64,000 bases of DNA, taken from Tenggerimyces flavus (GTDB taxonomy: Bacteria; Actinomycetota; Actinomycetes; Propionibacteriales; Actinopolymorphaceae). A program made the position numbers and the translations under genes. This document shows positions 44,508 through 52,796 of the stretch, in pieces. Under the pieces are notes generated by a model, which was given only the letters and a program-made list of their open reading frames with translations, made no database searches and was not told the DNA's origin. The stretch's first letter is position 1, and each line of letters opens with the position of its first letter. The stretch covers positions 5,208,001-5,272,000 of the forward strand of contig NZ_JAFBCM010000001.1 in assembly GCF_016907715.1 (NCBI RefSeq). The letters run 5' to 3'.

Positions 44508-46678
44508 GGGTGCCCGAGGAGTTCGACCGGGCGGCGGCCGCGTACGACCGGCTGGTGGGCGCCAACCCCGGCTACCACGAGCATCTGCGGCTGTCCGCGC
44601 GGCGGCTCGGCCTGTCCGGTGATGGATCGGGGCTGCGCCTGCTGGATCTCGGCTGCGGAACCGGCGCGTCGACGGCGGCGCTGCTCGCCGTCGCTCCGCA
44701 GGCGGAGATCGTCGCGGTGGATGCGTCGGCCGGGATGCTGGCGCAGGCGCGCGCCAAGTCGTGGCCGGCGAACGTGCGGTTCGTGCACGCCCGCGCCGAA
44801 GGGCTGGCCGCGGCCGGCGTCCGCGGCCCGTTCGACGGGATCTTCGCGGCGTACCTGATCCGCAACGTCCCCTCGGCCGACCAGGTGCTCGGCTCGCTCC
44901 ACGCCCTGCTGAAGCCCGGTGCCGCGCTCGCGATCCACGAGTACTCCGTCGCGGACTCCCTGGTGGCCAAGGCGATCTGGAACGCGATCTGCTGGAGCGT
45001 GATCATCCCGGCCGGCGCGGCGTTGTCGGGCGACGCGACGTTGTACCGGTACCTCTGGCGGAGCGTGCTCGCGTTCGACGGCGCTTCGGCGTTCGCGTCG
45101 CGGCTCCGGCGTTCTGGCTTCGGCGACGTGCGGGTGTTGCCGGTCACGGGGTGGCAGCGCGGGATCGTGCACACGTTCCTCGGCCGGCGACCGGTCGAGG
45201 AACGTGCGGTGCCGCTGGTCCGGGACGAGCGGCGGGACCGGAAGGCCGTGCTGCTGCCGGCCGCGCCGGGACGTGCTCGGGCCTCGGTCGACGGACGTCC
45301 GCGCGTCGCCGTGGTGGGCGGCGGGATCGCCGGGCTGTCCGCCGCCGTGGCACTGGCCGAACGCGGCGTCGCCGTCTCGCTGTACGAGCGGGAGGCGTAC
45401 CTCGGCGGCCGCGCGGGCGGCTGGCCGACGACGCTGCGGGACGGCTCGGTCGTCACGATGACGCGCGGGTTCCACGCGTTCTTCCGCCAGTACTACAACC
45501 TGCGGGCGCTGCTGCGGCGCGTCGATCCGGCGCTCGACCAGCTCGTCGCGGTGGCCGACTACCCGTTGCTGCACGCGAACGGGACGCGGGACAGCTTCGC
45601 CAAGCTGCCGCGCGTGCCGCCGCTGAACGCTGCCGCGTTCATGGCCTCGAGCCCGACCGTGTCGGCGCGTGACCTGCTCGGGTTGCGGCCGCGGAACGCG
45701 CTGCCCCTCGTGGACGTGTCGGTGCCGGCGGTGTACGAGCGGTACGACGCGCTGTCGGCCGACGAGTTCCTGAAGCGGATCGGATTCCCTGCCGCTGCGA
45801 GGGAGCTGGCGTTCTCGGTGTTCTCGCGGAGCTTCTTCGCCGAACCGGACGTCCTGTCGGCGGCGGAGCTCGTGACGATGTTCCACCTGTACTTCCTCGG
45901 CTCGTCCGAGGGTCTGCTGTTCGACGTTCCGGCCGAGCCGTTCCCGTGGTGGTCGCGGCTCGGCACGTACCTCGAGGGACTCGGCGCTCAGGTGCACACC
46001 GGGACCGCGGTCTCGTCGGTCTCGTCGCTGGACGCCGACGCGGTGGTGGTCGCGGCGGACGTCGCGGGGCTTCGGTCGATGGATCCTGGGGCTTGGCAAC
46101 CTCGGGTTGACAGTCTGCGTTCCGCTCCCCCGTTTCTCGTTTCGCGTTACTGGCTTGATCGTCCGGTGTCGCGCGAGCCGTTCGTCGGGACGGCCGGCTA
46201 CGGGCCGTTGGACAACGTGTCGGTGCTGAACCAGTACGAGGGCGAGGCGCGCCGCTGGGCGGAGGCGACAGGCGGCTCGGTCGTCGAGCTGCACGCGTAC
46301 GCGTTGCCGTACGACCACGACCTGCCCTCGGTGCAGCGTTCCCTGCTGGACGCGCTGCACCGGGTGTATCCCGAGACGGCCGCGGCGCGGATCGTCGACG
46401 AACGGCACGAGCTGCGCGCGGACTGCCCGCTGTTCGCGGTCGACGGGTTCGCGCACCGGCCGTCGATCACGACCCCCGACCCGCGCGTGCTGCTCGCCGG
46501 CGACCATGTACGCGTCGATCTCCCCGTGGCGCTGATGGAACGCGCGGCGACGAGTGGCCTGCTCGCCGCCAACACGCTCCTCGCCCGCTGGGACCTGCGC
46601 GGCCACCCGGTGTGGACCGTTCCCAACCACGGCCGCTCCCGGCTGCTTCGCACCCTCAGCCGGCAGTTCGCGACGTAG
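44504..46678 (+). CDS. fusion of SAM methyltransferase and CrtU-like FAD-dependent carotenoid ring enzyme
   Basis: 724 residues in two parts. Residues about 1-235 are a class I methyltransferase (LLDLGCGTGASTAALL at about 46, IVAVDASAGM). From about 267 a FAD-binding desaturase-like domain begins (VAVVGGGIAGLSAAVALAER, then GGRAGGW) and continues FHAFFRQYYNLRALL, FSVFSRSFFA, FLGSSEGLLFDVP and LAGDHVRVDLPVALMERAATSG, as in isorenieratene/phi-ring synthases (CrtU). In Streptomyces griseus crtT (methyltransferase) and crtU are adjacent genes. GTG 44504 overlaps the permease stop by 4 nt. I infer a pigment- or quinone-related step. crtY, crtE, crtI and crtB are not in the window. Confidence 0.8.
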   Translation: MRVPEEFDRAAAAYDRLVGANPGYHEHLRLSARRLGLSGDGSGLRLLDLGCGTGASTAALLAVAPQAEIVAVDASAGMLAQARAKSWPANVRFVHARAEGLAAAGVRGPFDGIFAAYLIRNVPSADQVLGSLHALLKPGAALAIHEYSVADSLVAKAIWNAICWSVIIPAGAALSGDATLYRYLWRSVLAFDGASAFASRLRRSGFGDVRVLPVTGWQRGIVHTFLGRRPVEERAVPLVRDERRDRKAVLLPAAPGRARASVDGRPRVAVVGGGIAGLSAAVALAERGVAVSLYEREAYLGGRAGGWPTTLRDGSVVTMTRGFHAFFRQYYNLRALLRRVDPALDQLVAVADYPLLHANGTRDSFAKLPRVPPLNAAAFMASSPTVSARDLLGLRPRNALPLVDVSVPAVYERYDALSADEFLKRIGFPAAARELAFSVFSRSFFAEPDVLSAAELVTMFHLYFLGSSEGLLFDVPAEPFPWWSRLGTYLEGLGAQVHTGTAVSSVSSLDADAVVVAADVAGLRSMDPGAWQPRVDSLRSAPPFLVSRYWLDRPVSREPFVGTAGYGPLDNVSVLNQYEGEARRWAEATGGSVVELHAYALPYDHDLPSVQRSLLDALHRVYPETAAARIVDERHELRADCPLFAVDGFAHRPSITTPDPRVLLAGDHVRVDLPVALMERAATSGLLAANTLLARWDLRGHPVWTVPNHGRSRLLRTLSRQFAT

Positions 46679-46681
46679 GCT
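46676..46681 (+). promoter_or_regulatory. -10 box for the small membrane-protein gene
   Basis: TAGGCT six bases before ATG 46688, overlapping the stop codon of the fusion gene. It suggests a separate leaderless transcript. Confidence 0.4.
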
Positions 46682-46687
46682 GACGCC

Positions 46688-46981
46688 ATGAGCGGGTGGG
46701 GTGTGGTCGCGATCGTGGTGGGTGTCGTCGCGGTCCTGCTGGTGTTCCCGCTGCTCAGCTGGCTGATGCAGCACGCCAAACCCTCCGAGACCGGCGGCGG
46801 GGTCGGCACGGCGCTCGAGGGAATCGACGCGATCTTCAACCCGGGCAAGCAGCGGGAGCTCGACCAGCGCCAGCACGAGGCCGAGGCGCCAGTGGAGAAC
46901 CCGGACGGCGCGCCCCCGCGCAGCAAGGTCGACCTCTCCGACGGCACCGCCGTCATCCGGCTCCCACCCAAGGAGCGCTAG
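46688..46981 (+). CDS. small single-span membrane protein (DUF6191-like)
   Basis: 97 residues: an N-terminal membrane helix (VVAIVVGVVAVLLVFPLLSWL), then a polar, acidic tail containing IDAIFNPGKQRELDQRQHEAE. This is a short actinobacterial membrane protein family with no known function. The ATG follows the fusion gene by nine bases, with a TAGGCT box at that overlap. Confidence 0.65.
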   Translation: MSGWGVVAIVVGVVAVLLVFPLLSWLMQHAKPSETGGGVGTALEGIDAIFNPGKQRELDQRQHEAEAPVENPDGAPPRSKVDLSDGTAVIRLPPKER

Positions 46982-46988
46982 GCCGCGG

Positions 46989-47019
46989 TTGACTCTGACA
47001 CGGTGTCAGGGCCTACAAC
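46989..47019 (+). promoter_or_regulatory. MerR-type promoter with 19-bp spacer and operator palindrome
   Basis: -35 TTGACT (46989-46994), spacer of 19 bp and -10 TACAAC (47014-47019). The spacer holds the perfect palindrome CTGACAC-G-GTGTCAG (46995-47009). This over-long spacer is the hallmark of MerR-activated promoters. The -10 box ends seven bases before the ATG, so the transcript is leaderless. Confidence 0.85.
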
Positions 47020-47026
47020 TGGTCTC

Positions 47027-47848
47027 ATGTTCAGCATCGGCGACTTCGCCCGACACGGCCGTGTGTCGGTGCGGATGCTCAGGCACTACGACGCGATCGG
47101 GCTGCTGCAGCCCGCGTACACCGATCCGGTCACGGGCTACCGGTCGTACGAGGCCGACCAGCTCGCGCGGCTCAACCGGGTCGTGGCGCTGAAGGATCTC
47201 GGGTTCACCCTCCAGCAGGTGCAGAGCATCCTCGACGACCACGTCAGCGTGGCGGAGCTGCGCGGCATGCTCAAGCTGCGGCAGGCCGAGCTCGCCCAGC
47301 GGATCGCGGACGACCAGACCCGCCTACTCAGCGTCGACGCGCGCCTCGCGTCGATCGAGCAGGAGGGCGCGATGTCGGCGGACGAGGTCGTGCTGAAGGA
47401 CGTTCCGCCGGTACGGGTTGCCGAGCTCACCGGTGCGGCCTCCGACTTCTCGCCGGAGTCCATCACCTCGGTGATCCGGCCGCTGCTGGGCGACCTCGGC
47501 GGCCGGCTGCACGCGGCAGGCGTCCGACCGATGGGGCTGCCGATCGCGATGTACGAGGACGCCGACGACGGCGGCGTCCTGGTCCGCGCGGCGATGCCGG
47601 TCGCCGTCGACCACGGCCCTGACTTCGCCGTACGCGACCTGCCGGCTCTCACCGGCGCGGCCACGATCCTGCATCGCGGGTCGATGGACCACGTCCTCAC
47701 CACCGTGCACCGGCTCGCCCGCTGGGTCGACGCGCACGGCTACCGCGCGCTCGGCTATCCCCGGGAGCACACCATCGAATGCCCGGCCGACCGGATCGAC
47801 GCGTGGGTCACCGAGCTGCAGCTGTCGATCGAAGGACACCGTTCATGA
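47027..47848 (+). CDS. MerR-family regulator with GyrI-like effector domain
   Basis: 273 residues. A MerR helix-turn-helix (SIGDFARHGRVSVRMLRHYDAIGLL) is followed by a dimer helix and a GyrI/AraC-effector-like ligand domain (about 125-270, VVLKDVPPVRVAELTG ...), which binds hydrophobic small molecules in BmrR-like proteins. No metal-binding cysteine set. ATG 47027 sits at the predicted transcription start. The stop overlaps the amidase start (ATGA), so the amidase is the likely regulated partner. Confidence 0.93.
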   Translation: MFSIGDFARHGRVSVRMLRHYDAIGLLQPAYTDPVTGYRSYEADQLARLNRVVALKDLGFTLQQVQSILDDHVSVAELRGMLKLRQAELAQRIADDQTRLLSVDARLASIEQEGAMSADEVVLKDVPPVRVAELTGAASDFSPESITSVIRPLLGDLGGRLHAAGVRPMGLPIAMYEDADDGGVLVRAAMPVAVDHGPDFAVRDLPALTGAATILHRGSMDHVLTTVHRLARWVDAHGYRALGYPREHTIECPADRIDAWVTELQLSIEGHRS

Positions 47849-49212
47849 CCGAGCTCTGCGACCTGACCGCCTCCGAGCTGGCTCGCCGCATCCGTACCCG
47901 CGAGGCGTCGGCTCGCGAGGTGCTCGACGCCCAGCTGGCGCGGATCGACGAGGACAACCCGTCGGTGAACGCGGTCGTCTCGCTCGACCCAGAGGTGGCC
48001 CGCGCTCAGGCCGAGGAGGCCGACAAGGCGGTCGCGCGCGGCGACACCTTGGGCGCGCTGCACGGCGTACCGATGACGTTGAAGGACGCGCTCGACGTTG
48101 CCGGCCTGCGGACGACGGTCGGGACGCCCGACCTCGACCGCATCGCCGCGGCGGACGGTACGGTCGCGGCCCGCCTCCGAGCCGCCGGCGCGAACCTGAT
48201 CGGGCACACCAACGTGCCTACGTACCTAGCGGACTACCAGACCGGGAACGAGCTCTTCGGCCGTACGAACAACCCGTGGGACCTCACCCGCTCGCCGGGT
48301 GGCTCGAGTGGTGGCGCGACTGCCGCGGTCGCCACCGGCATGACGCCGCTGGAGTACGGCTCCGACCTCGCCGGCTCGATCCGGCTGCCGGCCGCGTTCT
48401 GCGGTGTGTACGGGCTCAGGCCCACCGAGCACCGCGTCTCGGTCACGGGCTTCTTCGCGCCGCCTGGTGGTCCGGCCCGGACCGTACGGATCATGAACTC
48501 CCTCGGACCGCTCGCCCGCAGCCTGGACGACCTGCACCTCGCGCTCCGTCTGACCGCTGGACCGGACGGCTTGGATGGCGACGTTTCGCCCGTACCGGTT
48601 GAGGATCGGGCCGTGCGCTCGCTCGGGTCATTGCGGCTGGCGTTCACACCGGCGCTGGCGGGAGCGAAGGTGGCGAACGTCGTCCGCGAGCAGGTCTCGC
48701 GCGTCGCCGCCGCAGCGTCCTCGGCCGGCGCGGAGGTCGAGGAACGCGAGCCGGCGCTGGACTGGGACGCGATGTACGAGCTGTTCAACGGGCTGCTCGA
48801 CACCATCACCGGCGGCGTGGAGAACCAGTCGCTCGCCTGGTACTTCGAGGCGTTGTCGCAGCGCGACCGGATCGTCGCGGTCTGGGAGACGTTCTTCGCC
48901 GACGTGGACGCGCTCCTGCTGCCGGCGGCGATGACGCTGCCGTTCCCGCACGTCGACGGCTACGGGACGGTGGACGTGGACGGGGAGCAGGTGTCGTACC
49001 TCGAGTCAGGCAGCCAGCTCGTCTTCGCCAGCCTCGCCGGCCTCCCAGGCCTCGTCGTCCCCGCCGGCGTCATCGACGGCCTCCCGTCGGCCGTCCAGCT
49101 CGTCGGCCCGCGCTGGTCCGAAACCAAGCTCCTCGACATCGCCGCCGCCCTCGAGCAGTCGGGCGCCCTACCCGGTCAGCTCGGCAGCCGACCGGTGGTG
49201 CGGAGCTCGTAG
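47845..49212 (+). CDS. amidase-signature family hydrolase
   Basis: 455-residue serine amidase with the Ser-cisSer-Lys triad: Lys in TLKDALDV, the GGSSGG loop and the nucleophile in DLAGSIRLPAAFCG. It belongs to the amidase/GatA-like superfamily, but there are no GatB or GatC neighbours, so it is not the tRNA amidotransferase. Co-translated with MerR. It hydrolyses an unknown amide in the cytosol. Its 3' end overlaps the Rieske gene tail by 37 bases in convergence. Confidence 0.9.
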   Translation: MTELCDLTASELARRIRTREASAREVLDAQLARIDEDNPSVNAVVSLDPEVARAQAEEADKAVARGDTLGALHGVPMTLKDALDVAGLRTTVGTPDLDRIAAADGTVAARLRAAGANLIGHTNVPTYLADYQTGNELFGRTNNPWDLTRSPGGSSGGATAAVATGMTPLEYGSDLAGSIRLPAAFCGVYGLRPTEHRVSVTGFFAPPGGPARTVRIMNSLGPLARSLDDLHLALRLTAGPDGLDGDVSPVPVEDRAVRSLGSLRLAFTPALAGAKVANVVREQVSRVAAAASSAGAEVEEREPALDWDAMYELFNGLLDTITGGVENQSLAWYFEALSQRDRIVAVWETFFADVDALLLPAAMTLPFPHVDGYGTVDVDGEQVSYLESGSQLVFASLAGLPGLVVPAGVIDGLPSAVQLVGPRWSETKLLDIAAALEQSGALPGQLGSRPVVRSS

Positions 49213-50183
49213 CGGCGTTCGGCGTAGGCGAGGTCGTCCTTCCACAGCCGGGCTGCCGCGAAGCGCATCGCTGGCCTCAGCAAGGGGGCGGCGGTGCGGG
49301 CCAGGGCGAAGCCGCGGCGGTCGGAGAACGCGATGGTGGCCTCGATCACCGCCGTACGCGGGCGGCCGAACGGGTCGGCGTCCAGCGGCGTCGCGTGCGT
49401 CTCGACCACGCTCGTCGCGCCCTCGCCGGACAGGATGTGCATCACGACCGTGCGCGGCTCGGGGCAGCTGAACGCCACCTGGACCGGCACACCCACCCGG
49501 CCCGCCACCTTGAACGTCACCTCGACCGTGAACCGATCGTCCTCCGGCAACGGATCAACCGGCGCCTCGAGCACGTCCAGATGCGCGAACGAGTACGGGT
49601 GGAACCACGCGCCGTGCCAGGGGTCGAGCCGGTTCGCGACCACGTCGGTGGGCTCGCACGTTCCGACCGCCGTCATCACGGCCGCCACGCTCGTGGACAA
49701 CGCCGGCCGGGGCGGGATCACCGGCGCGGGCAGCGGTTCCTCGCCGCCGACCGAGTCCAGCCGTACCCAGGCCAGGACGCCGTCGTCGTACGCCGGGTAC
49801 GGGTCCCAACCCGGGAAGCCCTTGGAGGACAGCGAAAGCCCATGCCACCGGCACACCAGCCGGCCCTCGTCGACCGCCGCGAGGCAGAGCGGCGCGCCGA
49901 GGTGCGGGCAGGCGCCTGGCCCGACGTGCAACGCGCCGTCCTGCGTACGCCACGCCACCAGCTCGATCCCCGCGACGGTCCGCCCGAACGGCCGGTCCGC
50001 ACGGACCTCCGACGAAGCGGCGAGCACGAACCAGTTGCCGGACGGCCGCGCCTCGGCCCGTTTGAGCGCACCCTCGATCAGCCCGGGCCGCGCCTCCCGC
50101 CAGGTCGGCGTCTGCCGCGCCCAGTTGACGCGCGGCATGCGACGCAGCGGGATTCGCGGTCGTCGGTTCGGTGAGCCTCGCAC
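49176..50183 (-). CDS. Rieske 2Fe-2S protein, DUF5914 type
   Basis: 335 residues. The Rieske motif is CPHLG ... CRWHG (CPHLGAPLCLAAVDEGRLVC, then RWHG). The C-terminal half looks like DUF5914, a non-haem iron oxygenase-like partner domain found near actinobacterial carotenoid genes. GTG 50183 has TACGGT exactly six bases upstream, which supports that start over others. It probably oxidises a hydrophobic substrate. The CrtU-like fusion lies 2.5 kb away on the other strand. Confidence 0.85.
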   Translation of the reverse strand: MRGSPNRRPRIPLRRMPRVNWARQTPTWREARPGLIEGALKRAEARPSGNWFVLAASSEVRADRPFGRTVAGIELVAWRTQDGALHVGPGACPHLGAPLCLAAVDEGRLVCRWHGLSLSSKGFPGWDPYPAYDDGVLAWVRLDSVGGEEPLPAPVIPPRPALSTSVAAVMTAVGTCEPTDVVANRLDPWHGAWFHPYSFAHLDVLEAPVDPLPEDDRFTVEVTFKVAGRVGVPVQVAFSCPEPRTVVMHILSGEGATSVVETHATPLDADPFGRPRTAVIEATIAFSDRRGFALARTAAPLLRPAMRFAAARLWKDDLAYAERRYELRTTGRLPS

Positions 50184-50189
50184 CCGCTC

Positions 50190-50195
50190 ACCGTA
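50190..50195 (-). promoter_or_regulatory. -10 box for a leaderless Rieske transcript
   Basis: Minus-strand TACGGT (TANNNT), six bases before GTG 50183. Confidence 0.4.
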
Positions 50196-50199
50196 GCCG

Positions 50200-51414
50200 T
50201 CAGCGGACGAACTCCACATCCGGATGCCGCGGCGACTGTCCCCACAGCACCGGCCGCGGAATGTCACGCAGGTGTTGGTCGAAGAACGCCGTCACGTAGA
50301 CGCGTTCCGACGCGAGGACCCGCGCCGGGTATCGCACGGTGCCGTTGAGCTGCTCGGCGATCTGTGGCGACACGACGCCCTTCGCCACCAGCTGCGGCAT
50401 CACCGCGATCGTGTCGGTGAAGGTGAAGTGCTCCCCCGCGGGGACGTTCAGGTCGAGCTTCCAGCCGGTCGAGTTCTCGTAGAACGCCTTCCAGGACTGG
50501 TGCGCGAGGTGCGTAGTCGCGCCGGCGCCGAAAAGCAGGAACGGCCGGCGCACACCGGTCTGGGCGACGGGCATCAGGTCGTTCCCCGCGTCCCAGGCGA
50601 ACGTCCCGTCCAGATTGATCCCCGCGTCCACCCGCCTGTCCTCGTCCATGGTCTGCGCGGCAGCGATACCACCGGCGGAGTGGCCGAACATGCCCACCCG
50701 AAACAGGTCCATCGAGCGCCCGAGACCGCGTGGCAGAGTCCGCTGCTCGGCGTCGGCGTTGCCGCCGCGGCGCAGAACTGCGAGCTGGTCGAGCACGTAC
50801 CTGTTGTCGGCGATCCGGGTCGCCTGGACCTTCTTCAGCACGTCGGTCGTGAGGTCCGGAACCGCCCCGACCTCGACCCGTCCACCGGGGAACTCCACCT
50901 CGGACGCGTCATGGGTGTGATCGATGCTGACCACGACGTACCCGCGGCTGGCGAGCTCCTCCACCAGAACCGTGCCGAGCGTACGAGGAACGCCGAAGCC
51001 CGGCGAGAAGACGACGACCGGGCGCTTGCCCGGCAAGGCCGGCGCACCGACGCGGGACCACGCGCGGGTGCCGGCCCAGTCGATCGTGCCGGGCTCGATA
51101 CCGAAGCCCGGCGAGGTGTTCTGGTCGAAGTGCGCGGCAGCTGCGGCGGGCATCCAGGCCGCGCGCTCGTACCCCTGCACCCGCGCCGCGGGGTACGTGA
51201 CGCTGACCATCAGCTCGCGCCGCTTGCCTGGGACCCACGGGTCCTCGCGGGAGGAGTCGACGAGGTGCAGCTCGGTCGTGCCGGTCCGGTATGGGCCGGT
51301 GGGCTTCGGGATGGTGAACGTCGTCGGGGCGTCGGCGGAGGCGACCGGTGCCAGTCCCACCGTCGCGGCGAGGGCGACGCCCAACCCGGCCGCGATCAGG
51401 CGTTTCGGTGTCAT
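50200..51414 (-). CDS. secreted alpha/beta hydrolase (PAF-acetylhydrolase-like)
   Basis: 404 residues with a Sec signal peptide (MTPKRLIAAGLGVALAATVG, ending ASA). The nucleophile is in MFGHSAGGIAAAQ (GxSxG), and the oxyanion region reads PVVVFSPGFGVPR. It is like platelet-activating-factor acetylhydrolase II and dienelactone-hydrolase-like esterases. The substrate is unknown. ATG 51414 is the only start that keeps the signal peptide; GGAGG lies directly before it with short spacing, and AAAGG nine bases back may be used instead. Confidence 0.85.
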   Translation of the reverse strand: MTPKRLIAAGLGVALAATVGLAPVASADAPTTFTIPKPTGPYRTGTTELHLVDSSREDPWVPGKRRELMVSVTYPAARVQGYERAAWMPAAAAAHFDQNTSPGFGIEPGTIDWAGTRAWSRVGAPALPGKRPVVVFSPGFGVPRTLGTVLVEELASRGYVVVSIDHTHDASEVEFPGGRVEVGAVPDLTTDVLKKVQATRIADNRYVLDQLAVLRRGGNADAEQRTLPRGLGRSMDLFRVGMFGHSAGGIAAAQTMDEDRRVDAGINLDGTFAWDAGNDLMPVAQTGVRRPFLLFGAGATTHLAHQSWKAFYENSTGWKLDLNVPAGEHFTFTDTIAVMPQLVAKGVVSPQIAEQLNGTVRYPARVLASERVYVTAFFDQHLRDIPRPVLWGQSPRHPDVEFVR

Positions 51415-51528
51415 GCCTCCCAGCCTTTCGGCTGGTCGGCGCGGAAGCATCGGCTGTTCGGACGAACGACAACTCCTCCCCCGGGCTGGTGCTAGGTCCG
51501 CGTGGGGACGAGGTGCTTGACTGGCGCC

Positions 51529-51960
51529 GTGGCTGACTTGCGGATCGAACGGCTGACGACCGACGAGATGCTCGAGGACTGGCGGCACGTGCACAACGTG
51601 ATCGTCCCGCCGGCGGCACTGTCGCTGGCGGAGGTGCGGGAACGTGCGCACCGGAACGTGCTGGAGGTCGCGTACCTCGACGACGTCCTCGTCGGCTGCA
51701 CGACCATCCGCGCGCCGGACGAGGACGGCGCGGTCACGGTGATCGCGCGGGTCCTGCCGGAGCATCGGCGGCAAGGCATCGGCGGCCGGCTGTACGCCCG
51801 TGCGCTCGAGCAGGCGGCCGGCGCGCGGGTCGTGGAGACCGTGGTGCTGGAGAGCAACGCGGACGGGCTCGCGTTCGCGCTGAAGCACGGCTTCGTCGAG
51901 GTGGAGCGCTACGCGCTACCGGGCGAGACCGCTCGGTGGATCGACCTGCGGCTCAGCTGA
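51529..51960 (+). CDS. GNAT-family N-acetyltransferase
   Basis: 143 residues. The acetyl-CoA motif is RVLPEHRRQGIGGRLYARAL (QxxGxG/A loop) with the N-terminal strands and helix pattern of GNAT (VIVPPAALSLAEVRE). GTG 51529 is chosen because homologous starts are short; an upstream GTG at 51502 is possible. It has no operon partner and converges on uppP with an 8-base overlap. The substrate is unknown. Confidence 0.82.
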   Translation: MADLRIERLTTDEMLEDWRHVHNVIVPPAALSLAEVRERAHRNVLEVAYLDDVLVGCTTIRAPDEDGAVTVIARVLPEHRRQGIGGRLYARALEQAAGARVVETVVLESNADGLAFALKHGFVEVERYALPGETARWIDLRLS

Positions 51961-52792
51961 ACGGCTGGATCACGCCGAGCGCCAGCAGCGAGAGCACGGC
52001 GGCGCCGAGGATCGCGCGGTACACGACGAACGGCTTGAAGTTGTGCGACGAGATGTACTTCATGAACTGCGCGACGACCACGTACCCGATCCCGAACGAC
52101 ACGATCGTCGCGAGGATCGTCGGCCCCCACGCCGGCGCGTTCTCGCCACCGATGTCGAGCAGCTCGAGCAGCCCCGAGCCGAGGACGGCCGGAATCGCCA
52201 ACAGGAACGAGTACTTCGCCGCTGCCTCGCGTGTGTAGCCGAGCAGCAGCCCCATCGTCGTCGTACCGCCGGACCGCGACACCCCGGGCACGAGCGCCAT
52301 CGCCTGGGCGAGCCCGAACAGCAACGCGTGCACCCAGGTGAGCTGGGTCAGCGGCTTGGCGTTCTTGGCGAACGAGTCCACGATGCCGAGGATCACGCCG
52401 AACACGATCAGCGTGGTGCCGATGTACACCAACGAGCGCAGCGCGGTCTCGATCGTGTCCTGGAACAGCAGGCCCAGGATGACGATCGGCAGCGTGCCGA
52501 TGATGATGAACCAGCCCATGCGGGCGTTCGGATCGCGCTGGAGCTCACGCCGGAACAGCGCGAGCGTCCAGGTCTTGATGATCGCCCAGATCTCCTTGCG
52601 GAAGTACAGGACCACCGCCGCCTCGGTGCCGAGCTGGATCACCGCGGTGAACGCGGCACCGGGGTCGCCCCACGACGGGACGAGCGCGCCGGCGATGCGG
52701 ATGTGCGCGCTCGACGAGATCGGCAGAAACTCCGTAAGACCTTGCAAAACGCCGTAGACCAGCGCCTCGAACCACCCGACCGTGTGCTGCAC
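51953..52792 (-). CDS. uppP: undecaprenyl-diphosphate phosphatase UppP
   Basis: Recycles the lipid carrier undecaprenyl diphosphate for cell-wall synthesis at the membrane. 279 residues, about eight helices, with both signature loops: LQGLTEFLPISSSAHI near the N-terminus and PGVSRSGGTTTMGLLLG. GTG 52792 has GGGGGAG seven bases upstream and the gene follows the LLM gene by four bases, so they are co-transcribed. BacA-type homologues confer bacitracin tolerance. Confidence 0.95.
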   Translation of the reverse strand: MQHTVGWFEALVYGVLQGLTEFLPISSSAHIRIAGALVPSWGDPGAAFTAVIQLGTEAAVVLYFRKEIWAIIKTWTLALFRRELQRDPNARMGWFIIIGTLPIVILGLLFQDTIETALRSLVYIGTTLIVFGVILGIVDSFAKNAKPLTQLTWVHALLFGLAQAMALVPGVSRSGGTTTMGLLLGYTREAAAKYSFLLAIPAVLGSGLLELLDIGGENAPAWGPTILATIVSFGIGYVVVAQFMKYISSHNFKPFVVYRAILGAAVLSLLALGVIQPFS

Positions 52793-52796
52793 TCGC

